Shown piece by piece: positions 1 through 12,468 of a stretch of 64,000 nt of DNA. The notes under the pieces are model-generated. The model was not told the DNA's origin. It made no database searches and saw only the letters and a list, made by a program, of their open reading frames with translations. Source of the stretch: Lineus longissimus (Eukaryota > Nemertea > Pilidiophora > Heteronemertea > Lineidae); the NCBI RefSeq assembly GCF_910592395.1, contig NC_088315.1, forward strand, positions 1,800,501-1,864,500. The letters are read 5' to 3'. A program made the position numbers and the translations under genes. Numbering within the stretch: the stretch's first letter is position 1; each line of letters opens with the position of its first letter.

Positions 1-3000
1 AGAAGAGGTATCCTGTCTCCAAGGTACAAGACGATGCATCGTCTTGATGTGGTTGTGTCATCTAAGACTTGTGATTACTGGCCAAGAGAGAATATGGACG
101 AGGCTTGTAAGTTCATTTCCTATTCAGATTTTTTAAAGAAGAAAACACAGCGCCGTATGACCGTATTGCGCAGGGAATCGATTCCTAGCAACGACAGATC
201 CACCCGAGCTTTTCTAAGAGGAATTTTGGAGGTGTGATGGACTCTATTCACATTCGCCAATTTCCTATGCTGCAATATCATTGCTCTTCAGTGTTACCCA
301 TTTGATATTTGTGAAATGCGCGTACGGGCTGCGGTACAACCTCCGTAAACTGTTATTTTCCACTGCAGATAACCTGACGGTGTCGTACATCGGCTTCGCC
401 CGGGTGGCCGCCAGGACCGTTTGGGGCGCTATTAGGGGAATCGAAACATTCACACAACTCATTTGGATAGATGGCAACGGAGAGGTTAGTTAGATTACTC
501 ATGCTTTACACCATTTCCAAAACCAGCGTTCACCACAGAGACGGCTTTAGATTAGCTAATTTCTATAAACCGCCCGAGTGATGCAGAATCTACCAATTCT
601 GATCGGACAACTCGACCAGAAGTCATAGCAGTATCCTCCCGGGTCTGTCCCAAACATGTCTTCCTCTCTCGTTTCAGTACATGATAAACAAAACAACCAT
701 AGAGGATTCACCCAGATTCGCCCATAGAGGAGTTCTGATAGACACAGCCAGACATTTTATACCAACACCTATACTAAAGTTGACAATGGTGAGTTACTTT
801 TTGCTCTCTGTAATTTGAAGACCGAGAATGAAAAATGGCAATTATAGACTTTGAGCTTTATGGTCAGACATGTCAGACCATCGTAAGTCCAGCGCCACCA
901 CTGGCAGTGGCGAAGTGTTTAGAGCGACTGGCTCACATTGCTCATAATCAGGAGATCGCGGGTTAGTCACCGCTGTTTGATCTCCGTGTCCTTGAGCCAG
1001 ACATTGAGCCCTACCTTGCTTTCCTCGACCCAGGGGTATAGATTGGCAGCAAGCTTGCCTGGGAACATAACCTGCGATGAACCAGCATTCTATCAAGTAT
1101 CAAGAGTAATACTTCTCGTCGCTTGATGCTACGGAATCTTGGATAAGCTCAGGCCGGTTGACCCGTTGACGGCTCGGGCAACAGCCCATTAGCAGATCGT
1201 CAGTCTCCAGTCTATAATTGCTGTTTACCAATGCAACAGCATTTGACTGTTGGGCTGAGCCGATGTTGTTGCGCACTTAAATGACGCCATCGTAGCATGA
1301 CAAGTATTAATGAAACTGGAACGCTTTTTTACTGGAAAAACAAAAAGATCTTTCCCTGACCCTTGAACATGAAATATCACTTTCAACTTTCAACGTTTGT
1401 GTTTATTAGGATGCCATGTCATACAACAAATTGAATGTGTTCCACTGGCACATGACGGATGACGAGTCATTTCCTTACGAAAGTAAAACATTCCCAGAAC
1501 TTCATGAAATGGTACGTTATATTTCAAAACATTGACCTTGGCTGTATCGACGGCTATGGTTACCATGATGAATTTTAGTGGCCATCTTGGGATTTGGCGA
1601 CCATCTTGAATTTTGGGACGAAACGCGTTGTGGCCCAAGGCTTCTTAAAAGAATATAGGAGAATAGGCAAGAATAGACTGCGCACGGGAATAAGCTAGAA
1701 CAGATCGGGGGAAATGATTCCCGTATACCACGAGTGGCCGTATCTATGGGGTAGAGCTGTAGCCAGACCCTTGACCTTTACTGATATTACTCGATCTTGA
1801 TGTTGAAATCAAAGCTTTTTTTCTTAATATTTCATCCTCAATCCCCCAGGGTGCGTATTCGATCTACCATACCTACAGCCCGGGTGAGATCACCGAGTTG
1901 GCGGAGTATGGCCGAGAGTTGGGGATTAGAATCATTCCAGAGATAGATAGCCCAGATCACACACAATCTTGGGCGAAATCACATCCTGGTAAGCCAGCCG
2001 AGGTTAATTACAAAACAAAATGTATCGAGCTATGTAGCTTACCCTTTTAAAACGCAATAAAATGGTCAAATGACAACGAATCCAAATCGGAACAAAAATC
2101 GAATGTTCGATGTGCGCGCAAGATCTTACGATATGATGGTATCACTGGCATAGCTCACCGACTTAACTTAACGACAGTCGAAAAGTTATAAACACGTATA
2201 CAGGCCCTCTGAGAAAGCCTCTGGCTCTCATGTTAAATATATGCTGTGGAACCAGAGAAGTCGGTCCAAATTTCTGTTAACATTCATTTTCAAAAACGAA
2301 AAAATATCCCTCCATCTATCGAAGACGTTTGTAATTTCTGTTTGTAAACAAAACAACATTTAGGAGATAAACATTGTACCTGAGACAATAATGACTCGTG
2401 GGAAATGGTGTGGGAAACTTTGATTGAAGTAGGCTGTGTGATTAGACATACGGTTTTCCTTGCACCTGATGTAGCAGAATTAAAAAGCCTTCAGGCTGTT
2501 GTGATACCGTGAGGTTCTGAAGAGACTACACAGACTGGTGCTTTTTACTAAAATGAAGCTAATTGGCATAATCTTTCGTTTCAGAGCTTTTCACAGCATG
2601 TCAGTATAACGACAGTGCGGCCGACTATCGACCGCAAAAAGAACTGCTGAACCCTCTCGAGAAATCGACATACAACTTCGTGAGTTGGCTTATCTGGGAG
2701 ATAGCCAAGCTCTTCCCAGATCATTACATTCATGTGGGACTCAACGATTTGGATGAGGATTGCTGGTAAGCACAAAAAGTACAATGCTTTATATAGCACT
2801 AAATAAGACACCACTGACACTAAAACCCAAAATATCAATGAATACAACTTTGATTACCATATTTGATGAAAGAAATGGTTTATCAACAGGTGTGTCGGTA
2901 ATGAAGTTTTCCAATGCAAACACACGACCCGGCTCACTTTTGACTTCTTGCAGGCGTTCTAACCCCAACATCAGTGCTTACATGAAACGCAAGAGCTGGC

Positions 3001-6000
3001 CATTATCAAAGGTGCAGCAACAATACACGAACAAGGTGCTGCAGATGGCCATGGATGAAGGGAAGAAACCCATTCTCTGGCAAACGCCGCTGGAGAAGAA
3101 CGTCAAAGTGAGTACACAACCGGTATTGTATTTTGGCCGAGTATGATAATAGAGTTGATCATTTATGGTTTATACATTGATAATATCACGGGCGAGAAAG
3201 AAAAAGAAGGTCAAAATAAATGCCCCTACCTTTAAAACGTCTTCTCTTCCTTCTTCTCCTCCTCCATGTTTCCTCTATCCTTGTCATTATGCTTCCTTTA
3301 TTCTGCTTCCTGGCGAATTCACAACCTAGAGGTAATTTAAAACAAACTTACCCAATTCTTCTTGATTCTGGCTCCGAAAAGAGCTAACTTCATCCGATGT
3401 TGACAGGTCGTTTGAGTCCGGATACGATCTGTTGCGTGGTTTCTGAATCCAGCAACACTCCCGAAGTACCGATAAGAAATTTATCGAACACATATCCATC
3501 ACATGTTTATGAATCGTCAATTCCTCTCCAACGAAATGACAATAAGCCTATACTATATATGAATATCTGACTATCAATCAGAATAAATGCAGAAGTACTC
3601 ACAATTGTCCGCAGGGTAAAGAATATGAATAGTCAGGGCCTCTCCAACGAAATATGAATACACTATATAGGCCTATGAATATCTGACTATCAATCAGAAT
3701 AAATGTAGAAGTACTCACACTTGTCCGCAGGGTAAAGAATATGAATCGTCAGTTCCTCTCCAACGAAATATGAATACACTATATAGGCCTATGAATATCT
3801 GACTATCAATCAGAATAAACGTAGAAGTACTCACAATTGTCCGCAGGGTAAAGTATATGAATAGTCAGTTCCTCTCCAACGAAGTATGAATACACTATAT
3901 AGGCCTATGAATATCTGACTATCAATCAGAATAAATGTAGAAGTACTCACACTTGTCCGCAGGGTAAAGTATATGAATAGTCAGTTCCTCTCCAACGAAG
4001 TATGAATACACTATATAGGCCTATGAATATCTGACTATCAGTCAGAATAAATGTAGAAGTACTCACACTTGTCCGCAGGGTAAAGTATATGAATAGTCAG
4101 TTCCTCTCCAACGAAGTATGAATACACTATATAGGCCTATGAATATCTGACTATCAATCAGAATAAATGTAGAAGTACTCACACTTGTCCGAAGGGTAAA
4201 GAATATGAATCGTCAGTTCCTCTCCAACGAAATATGAATACACTATATAGGCCTATGAATATCTGACTATCAATCAGAATAAATGTAGAAGTACTCACAC
4301 TTGTCCGAAGGGTAAAGAATATGAATCGTCAGTTCCTCTCCAACGAAATATGAATACACTATATAGGCCTATGAATATCTGACTATCAATCAGAATAAAT
4401 ATAGAAGTACTCACACTTGTCGTTAGGGTTACAGCAATCTAAACAACTGGGAGGATCGTTTATCACAATATCAGACAACACAAATCATGAGCGACTAGTC
4501 CAGGATTTCAAGAAAGTCCAACACTAAATATATAGACTGCTGATGCTTTCGTGATGTATATAGGCCTATCACGAAAGCATCAACAAACTACTATATAAGT
4601 CCATTGTCCAAAAAGTGTCAACGGTCAGATACTTACTTTTCTAAGTAGTGAAAGTCCAACAAGAAATATATGGAGGGCATATTGTCAAAAACGTTTTTTG
4701 GCGGGAGTCAGACCTGGAGTCAAATTTCCCCCAAATTCTAATGGGAGCGCAGAATCACAGAAAACACGTAATGCAACGCGTCTCCGTTCTGCCATAACTT
4801 GTACCGTAAGGAACCCCCTTTCCTACGAACACAACATCACCATCTATAATGAGCTACAACTTCATCAAAACATTTTGTACAAAATTTCCAACTGTTTTAG
4901 AAATATTGACAGGTTTGAATTTCACATGAAATCGAATTTTTGAGAACGGCCGCCAAGGCGTAACACGAGACGTGCAAACCCATACCCGGCATGGTCCTAG
5001 TGAAGCATATGTAGTGTATTGCCATAGTAATACAGGTACAGGTGACCCCGTTGGACAGTACCCATTCCCGCGTCCACTGGACACGGTTTTATCTGCATGT
5101 TACGTTTATTGACCTTGTCGCTTTAGGCCTATCAACCACCATGAAAGCTGTTGCATGGGGGGGGATATTATCAGGATTTGCCCTCATAACCCGTTGAAAA
5201 GACAGTAGAACAATGGGGATTTTGGCCTGGGTGTGAGCGGGCTTACCGTGCATTGGGCTATACCCGGGTTCTTCCACCTGGGGTAAGGAGGACTATGGAT
5301 ATGAACGAGGTTTGAACCTACCTTGTCTGGATGGATGCTACCATCGCATAGTGCATCGAAAGTGAAAAGATCATCAGAGCAGAATCAGACGACCAACGAA
5401 AGCACATAATTCCTTCACAGTGATCGGAATCGATGCACAGAAATAACCAGATTCTCGACTATCATTCCGCGATTGATGATTGATTAGATGATCCTGATAA
5501 CATACGAATTAGAAAGGAGATAAAATGCGAGCAAAATTTTAAAACGCACACACCAAGCAATACAGGAATGGGCAAAGTTGAATTTTACTTGATCACACCC
5601 AGCTTGAATTAAAATTAGTTCACCTCCCTCTCGAGAATAGATTAAATGAAATTGATTCGAAAAGATTACAGTTTATGGTGATTTTAAATGTTATTTTCAT
5701 GTGGCTTAAAATCACCGAACCAAAGATTTTTAAACAGTCGTACAAGACATATTCTTGTACAGGCCGTTTCATAAAACTTGTGCCACCGAAAATAAGAAAC
5801 AATGTTTTTGTTGAATAAACGTATAGGCCAGTATATATGCCTCCGGGTAACACCGGTGAATACTGGGTTTCATATTCATCGCATGCAGGTCGCTTCGATC
5901 GGCGGCCGATTTTTGTCGCAGCCACCAGCGATTGGGACAACCGCAAACGACTGATTTCTGCTGCATACGATCATGAGCTTAAAGATTCCGCCTAATTTGT

Positions 6001-7655
6001 ATAATTTCCCCTCAATCCACAGCTGAAGTTCAGTAACGTCACCATCCAAATTGATAAGGAGTTAACGGACGATCTAAGAGAAACTATCCGCAATCTAGGT
6101 TATGACGTCATAGTTTCCGCATGCTGGGATCTTCATCACGTGACATATGGCGAGGATTGGCGGAATTTCTACGAATGTGAACCAGAAAATTATACTGGTA
6201 GGTTGTGAAACCAGTTGCTATAGAAATATGCGCAACAAAACAAATAAATGATGGTCAACTGGATGAAAAAATTGCGGAGTCCAAATATTTTTTTCACTTA
6301 TTTTTTTTCTCCTCAAAATGAAGAAAAATCATTAGCCCCAAAAGTTTTTTGTCTTTGAAAAATTTTCAGAATTTTGAACTCTGAAGGAAAAAATTTCTGA
6401 GTACAAAAAAAAAATTTTTAATTTTTTTTCTGTTCAAAATGAAGACACATCATCAGCCCCAAAAACTTTTTGTCTTTGAAATTGTTTGAGAATTTTGAAT
6501 AAGTTCAACAATTTTGCCGGGAAAACCTAATCATGCATTTTGCCGTCCCCAGATTTTCAACTTCACTAACGCGACCACCCCGGTAACGCGACCATTCAAC
6601 ATCGGTCCCATGAGTGGTCGTGTTACCGGGGTTCCACTGTAGTAACTGTTGCAGTGTATCATGATTAGCATCATTTGAGATAGAAAGATTGCTCGCGGCC
6701 CGCCCGACAACTCGTCCTTTTCCAAGCATGCTCCCTTCCTATTACTCTTTCTCTTTTAGGCGGGCCGTTAACAGATGGTTCTATCCTTGGAGGCGAGGCC
6801 ACGATATGGACCCAGTACATAGACGGACCCAATATGGTGCCTTTAATGTGGTAAGCATTATAGATCTAAGTAGTAGAGTCTATGACAGTACTGGAGTCTT
6901 AGTTGCTGTCTTGCTCCCCGTGCAATGGAGGCATATCGAATGACTTTGCTCCCACACTCTGCAGGCGAACCATCTGAAGATGATGTTTTTTTTCGTTCTG
7001 GTGGACATCCAACCGCTGCAATATGACTCGCACATTCAGCCACCAATAAAACATATAAACAACTGCTCCATCCATCTTTTCAATCAAAGCCCGTCTTTCA
7101 CAGTAGCTACAATCCATGCTTGTTTTAGGCCTCGAGCTTCAGCAATGGCAGAGAGATTATGGAGTCCAAAGGAGACACGTGACATAGACTATGCCCTATA
7201 TCGACTGGATGAACATCGATGCCGGATGCTGAGGTTGGTAAACCATATTTTCAGTTATATATATAGCCGTGTGCGTATCTCAAAACGTTGAAAACCAAAA
7301 GACCACTTAAAGAACATCCCCGGAGAACGTCCCTGCGCCTGCCGTCCAAAACAAGCCCGTGTCGTAGTAAATATTTGATACAAACAAGCATGGCCTGTAG
7401 CCAAACATCCAAAAAGCAGTCCATCTTCCACTGATTATTTTGTTTTATTCTCTTTTCAGGCACGACGTCCCCTCCCAGCCGCTCACCTCGGGTTACTGTG
7501 GCGAATACGAGTTCTACGGCTGGGTTCACAGCAAGGCAGCATCTTCTGATAGGGTGGCTTATGGCATCCTGTACATCATGTGTGCCTGTATCATGGACCT
7601 TATCAAGGATATCTTCACGTTTCCTTCGACCACCAATAGCACAGTGGAGTCCTGA
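1..7655 (+). CDS. GH20 beta-hexosaminidase-like protein, probable pseudoenzyme (5' end outside window)
   Basis: Lysosomal-type glycoside hydrolase family 20 homologue of HEXA/HEXB, which normally remove terminal GlcNAc/GalNAc. Exons: 1-106, 369-484, 678-788, 1410-1511, 1850-1988, 2585-2765, 2954-3107, 6023-6197, 6760-6850, 7129-7233, 7460-7655. All junctions are GT-AG, phases agree, and the total is 491 codons plus TGA. Family blocks are clear: [73 protein letters not shown]. The HxGGDE catalytic block, however, reads HVGLNDLD (Asp-Glu replaced by N245-D246). The usual WYLD is WDLH (catalytic Tyr replaced by D339), the Trp of the VEVW block is Ile, and WGE is WTQ. Fold and disulfide Cys are kept, so loss of hydrolysis is inferred, not decay: the frame is open throughout. 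A tail after the normal family end carries a hydrophobic stretch (residues 459-475). The N-terminus, about 100 or more residues, lies upstream of the window. Confidence 0.88.
3509..4428. repeat. Eight-copy tandem repeat, 116-bp unit
   Basis: Units start at 3509, 3625, 3741, 3857, 3973, 4089, 4205 and 4321, an exact 116-base spacing every time; the last copy stops near 4428. Each contains ATATGAAT, TTCCTCTCCAACGAA, CTATATAGGCCTATGAATAT (absent or altered in the first unit) and AGAAGTACTCACA. The first unit is the most divergent. Copies three to five share variants (GTATATGAATAG), which suggests local homogenisation. Entirely intronic. Confidence 0.95.
4541..4582. repeat. Perfect 15-bp inverted repeat, 12-base loop
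   Basis: Arms 4541-4555 (TGATGCTTTCGTGAT) and 4568-4582 are exact reverse complements around the loop GTATATAGGCCT. The loop repeats the TATAGGCCT word found in the neighbouring satellite. Two diverged copies of AAGTCCAACA..AAATATAT flank it near 4513 and 4649, so it may be a small non-autonomous element. Confidence 0.8.
6301..6500. repeat. Diverged AT-rich tandem duplication, period about 121
   Basis: The block starting at 6301 (T-run, TCAAAATGAAGA, CCCCAAAA, TTTTTTGTCTTTGAAA, GAATTTTGAA) recurs at 6422 with a few substitutions. It lies in the intron between GH20 exons ending 6197 and starting 6760. Confidence 0.7.
6568..6641. mobile_element. Possible pogo/Tigger-like MITE fragment
   Basis: An imperfect inverted repeat (GACCACCCCGGTAACGCGACC against GGTCGTGTTACCGGGGTT) ends in GGGGTTCCACTGTA, which resembles the terminal CAGTGGAACC of pogo-family elements in reverse. 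The other end is not recognisable, so this is probably truncated. Confidence 0.4.
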
Positions 7656-8016
7656 TCGATCGTGTAGCTCATCAGCAAAGATTTCAATAATTCCCGAGGG
7701 ACTTAAACGGGGACTGTCGAGATGGGTGTAGATTGTAATTTTAAGTGGACACATTTGGTTTTTTTATCACTACACTAGGTGCATACTGAATTTCCAGCGG
7801 TATTGCCCCTTTAGCAACCGCCCACAGGCCTATTGACGCGCTGTCTGGATGGAAGCTGAGCGATGTCAATACATTGAGGGTCGAGATGCACTAGGTGTGA
7901 CATTTTCACGATATATGATACTGTCTTGTCTTAAGTTTGTTGAAGGCTTATATGTATATTCTGCTAACCTTGGAGTAAGGATTTTTCTATTCCCATGGTA
8001 TTATTATCTTAATTAT

Positions 8017-8022
8017 AATAAA
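8017..8022 (+). terminator. Polyadenylation signal of the GH20-like gene
   Basis: AATAAA lies 362 bases after the stop codon at 7653-7655, in an AT-rich 3' UTR. It is the first good canonical signal on this strand after the CDS. Confidence 0.6.
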
Positions 8023-8344
8023 GTTTTCCTATGCTTTCTGTTATAACATCAGTATAATCCGGGTACGTCTAGTTGTTTTATCAATCAATACCTGTCCTCA
8101 CCCCCTGGCCACCCACGAGGCATGAACATACCCGCGTACGTCATTTCTTGTCCTATATACTGTAGAGCCATCTACAGTACAAAATACGAACGAAACCACC
8201 CAACTCCCTGGCCATCAGTTCAGTTCCACGACATGCCAAGAGATGGCAGCACCATTTTTCTTCCGGACTGGCTGGATCTTCACTGACGACTGACGACAAC
8301 TGACAAATCAAAAGACAGAAGAATTCGTTCAATGTCATTTGGGA

Positions 8345-8350
8345 TTTATT
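8345..8350 (-). terminator. MOB2: Candidate MOB2 polyadenylation signal
   Basis: AATAAA on the minus strand (TTTATT on plus), 323 bases from the poly(A) signal of the convergent GH20-like gene, so the two 3' ends nearly meet. Confidence 0.45.
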
Positions 8351-10291
8351 TACATCATAATTACAATGGTGTCCAATGATATCCAGAACATGTCATCAAG
8401 CAAAGAGAACTACATAATACACGGCAAATTAGCTAGCTGATTAATTACAACAGAGACCAATGGGAACAGTGATTGCACTTGGATGTGATTTGGTGCATAA
8501 GGTCTGCAGTCGAAAACCAGAGGCTGTTGTACATGTGCAGCACATGTCATGATCAGAGTATGGCTCAAAGCACTTGACAATGACTTTTACTATCATAGGT
8601 CTCCACAGAGGCACTCCATTATATGTCCCCCTGCAGGAGTTGGTGATACAGCGCTGTGAAGCACAAAATGGCCAATAGACCCCAGGTTCCAACCACAAGT
8701 CTGATACTCAGATGCCACCTTGTTCAAGGTGGTTGTCCTCGTCTGCTCTGTATTCCCTGGTGTAGTCCTTGGTGGACAGCCGACTCCAACCTGGGTGCAG
8801 CAGTGTATTCCAGGCTCATCACCAACTGAATGTCCAGTTTATGGAGAAGCTTTCAAACCCCACTGGTCGCTGTGGTAACCACACATATATAACAACAACA
8901 ACAAAATGTCATGGTAACACAAACAAGCTAACATTCCATGTTTTAGAAGAATGGTGTGGTAATATAGGCCTTGTGCCTTCTTCGCAGAGAGCCAAAGCAA
9001 TCTCGGTAACTATACCTAACCGATAAAAGCGGAAAAGCATGAGAAGCACCTAGACAGCTAGGACTAGCATTACAACTATCAGGTCCTTGAGATGACCAAA
9101 CTACTTCAGGGAATTCAGAGAATTCAGTTCAGGTATCAGCAAGGTCATATATTACTATCATTATGACCATCATTGTTTTCAAATCTGGCAATGGTGCATG
9201 AATAAAAAAGAGTAGGAAAACCAATAAACAGATACATCTGAAATGTAAATTCTTCACCAGCACATGAAATTAAGATGAAAATGTAAGATTTTTAAAATGA
9301 GTCAATCATATACACAGCATGGAAATGAAATAAACGGTCTCGAGAGCATGACCAACACTCTAATACATGGAGCAGGTAGGGGCCACATCTCAACGGGTAA
9401 CAATCTACAGATACAGTACCCTCCTCAGCTGATGTTACCTTTTTAGATCATAGAATGAAAAAGAAACGTTTCAGTCATGGACCCAAACGCCAGAGACTTC
9501 AAAGAAAGTAAGAAACAAGCAAAGAAATATACAATGTACGAACACCTCTTGAAGTTTAATATCTAAGTACTTCTGGTTGCTTTCTACCAGTGATTGATCA
9601 AAGTACCAGTAATCCTCAGTACCCAAGGTGAGAACTTCTTAATATCGAATGAAATGGTTTTGAACAAGAAGTAAGTACGTTTGTACAAAAACCTTTAGCA
9701 CTATCCAGCATTAACATCTCAAACAGTTCTATTCATGTCTGACAATTGAACTGATTCTCATTGCAATATCCTTCTATATATTTAATGAAATTGTGGACTT
9801 TTTCCAAACACCTCAACGAAAGCATGAATGAGATACAGCACAGTATAAATATTCTAAACCGTTTTACACCTCTACTATAATTCTGGTGCTATCACAAGAG
9901 ATCGCAGGTACCAAGGTACCGCTGAAAATACATCATCACCTCGACGGACTGAGAAAAATGTTTGCCACATAACATGACAAGGATGCCAAATACAAGGCTG
10001 CGTGTTTGTCAACAGGGTCAATGCCTCTTGTTCATCTTAGGTCAAGTTAGTGGCTGCTCTGTCATACCACTTGGCACCCCCAATGTTTCGCCACTGTCCC
10101 CATCAGGGTGTAGTTGTTCAAAATAGGCCCAGGTGCCCGAGACCCGGTCTCCATCTATAAACTCACTCCTAGTCAAACATCTCACTCAGTCCCTGGGTGA
10201 CATCTTGGGGCATCACAGCAGTTCGACAGTCAGGACCACCACTCTCAACGCAGCATCAAAAACTGCCTTATTATAACTCCTGCATAATACA

Positions 10292-10311
10292 TATATACAT
10301 GTATATTTACA
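10292..10311 (-). promoter_or_regulatory. Two Pumilio-type motifs in the MOB2 3' UTR
   Basis: Read on the minus strand, TGTAAATA (10311-10304) and TGTATATA (10299-10292) both match UGUANAUA, the PUF-protein consensus, four bases apart. Matching is by motif only. Confidence 0.4.
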
Positions 10312-12468
10312 CAATACTTTCAATAGTTATCCCACATGGCACATCTAATCATCTTTAAATACAAAGAAAATGCATGGTTCTGAAAGACAAGATGGGATTT
10401 CTTCAGTCATGGCAGACACTGATACTGAGCCATATGGACAAGAGAACCCTTGATTCTTTCCAAATATAGTCAGCCTTCATACCCTCGACTGGAAAAAAAC
10501 ATCCTGCCTCCCTGCCCTCTAAATCATGAGAATGGAAACAATCTCACTTTCAACTTACAATTCCGACAGCAGAATAACTTACTGTCAGTAATAGCGGTTA
10601 ACCATAGCAGACAAAATGTTCTCACGAGAGGTTTTAAAACAAATTATGATTACTATTCACATCTAGGATGACGAAGAGGTCTGGTAATGTCCCAAGAGTT
10701 GACTATGAATCAGACTTCCAACGTATGCCCACTTTCAGCTACCTCCTTTCGGATCATACCATGCTCAACATGGCTTTCTGTGCTGTGACATTTGGCAGTG
10801 ATAGACTAATACTGTGCCATGCATTGCAGCATGATATTGTAGTGTACATAATGACACAACTGATCTAAGTACCCGTTAATCGTTGTGAAGTTATTAGACA
10901 TTGGTGTTCAAATATTGAGTGGATACCAGATACAGATCTTAACATAACCAAAAGTCGTGACATTGCCAAACCTCTCTGGTCATAATCTTGAATAAATACA
11001 CATTAAATGAATAAAATCACATAGAACGTTGAATTCCCAACCGTATATAATCATCATAACATCTGGATGAGTTAAAGTTAAAGTCAAGTAACACCAAGCA
11101 CATTAAGGGAGGGGGCATAACCTCATTATACAGCTTGGCTGAAAAAAGTCTGGCTGGACTGCAACTACCAACTATCCACCAGTTGACACAGCACAGCTGA
11201 AAAGAATTAAGCTGATTATCACCCGGCAAGCATTTAGGGTACTTTTCAATATGTTCCAAGTTCCTGTTCACAGAGTGTTTTCAAAGCTTCTTCACCGAGG
11301 TGGAAATATAGATGCTCAGTCAGCTTGATTAGTGCTTCCGTTCATGAATAGCCATGATAGAAATACATGATAATGGACGTTGCATTGAGACCCGTCTAGC
11401 GGGTGATAATCACTTTCTTAGGTCAGATGTTCAAAAAATTGAAAACCTGGCTGCGAAAAGCAACCATCGATCAAGCCATCTGTTAGAAATAACCCTGTGA
11501 CTCCTGGCCAATCGTGTATAGTTTACAAAATAGCATCCAGTGATCACAACACAAAGCAGGATGATGTCATTGTCAAGCCAAACCAGCTTACATCTAAATT
11601 ACTGGCTAGATTTGGCTTCCCTCAATCATGCTACTGCTCTGTCGGTGTGAGGAAAAGGTGAAGGAAAAGAGGGGCAATGCTAGGTCCTGCTCCTACCATG
11701 TAGGGACCATCAAGAAACATCAATGTGACTCGCACTCTGAACCCTTTTACAACAAGGCATTGATGCATCTACTCCCCTTTCAATCTAAATATTGCTCCGA
11801 TTGTAACTAACAAAGCTGTGCAGAATGACTCAACAGTCAATTGAACAAGGTCACACCTAAAGCTTGGGCATCAGAGGTACATTTCCTCATATTGTTCTGA
11901 TAGCGATTCATATCTATGTGTAGTTGGTCCCTACCCATCTTAAAACCATGAAGATGTGGCCGGCATTCAACTGAAGACCACACTTATCACATGCTGCAAT
12001 GACTATCAACTTGCGCAGATCATTTCAAGGAAAGGCCTAAATAATTACTACACTTTGAGGTAGAGGTACACAGCATTATTGGTCAATATTTTCTTGAAGG
12101 AGAAGGATTCATTAGCACACTATTATAGGAGCAGTCCTCGTTAAACACACTGGAACTGGTAAATAACATGTAACAACTCTTTTATCAACATTTAAAGCTA
12201 CCTTGATCAAATATGACATGATGATCGAAGTTGGTTTTGTCAACGTTTATTTACGTACAGCTGAATGTGATGCCCAAAAAACATCAGTGAAATTTACAAC
12301 CTCAAAACAAACACATAACGTACAACCGCGTTTCCTTGCGAGAAGGTCTGCCGCCAAGGTAAGAGAAGCGATGTATTGGTCAGCTGACCATTCACATTGC
12401 ATTCCAGCTTCCATCACCCGATGAACCTCCAAACGTCCTGAGTAACCCTAAACTAAAAGACAGCGTCA

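Larger units (their letters stand above)
3108..6022 (+). other. Large intron of the GH20-like gene
   Basis: This 2.9-kb intron between two phase-0 GH20 exons holds the 116-bp satellite, a 15-bp perfect inverted repeat and an unremarkable AT-rich remainder. Short open frames inside it have no recognisable product. Confidence 0.7.
8330..12468 (-). other. MOB2: MOB2 3' UTR (about 4.1 kb)
   Basis: No splice-consistent coding sequence is seen on either strand between the MOB2 stop and the minus-strand AATAAA at 8350-8345. The short open frames here are isolated and unrecognised. Adjacent Pumilio-type motifs lie inside. The length is inferred, because an earlier poly(A) site could be used. Confidence 0.5.

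Noticed and set aside
7251-7754. 167-codon minus-strand frame
   Set aside because: Antisense shadow of the last GH20 exon.
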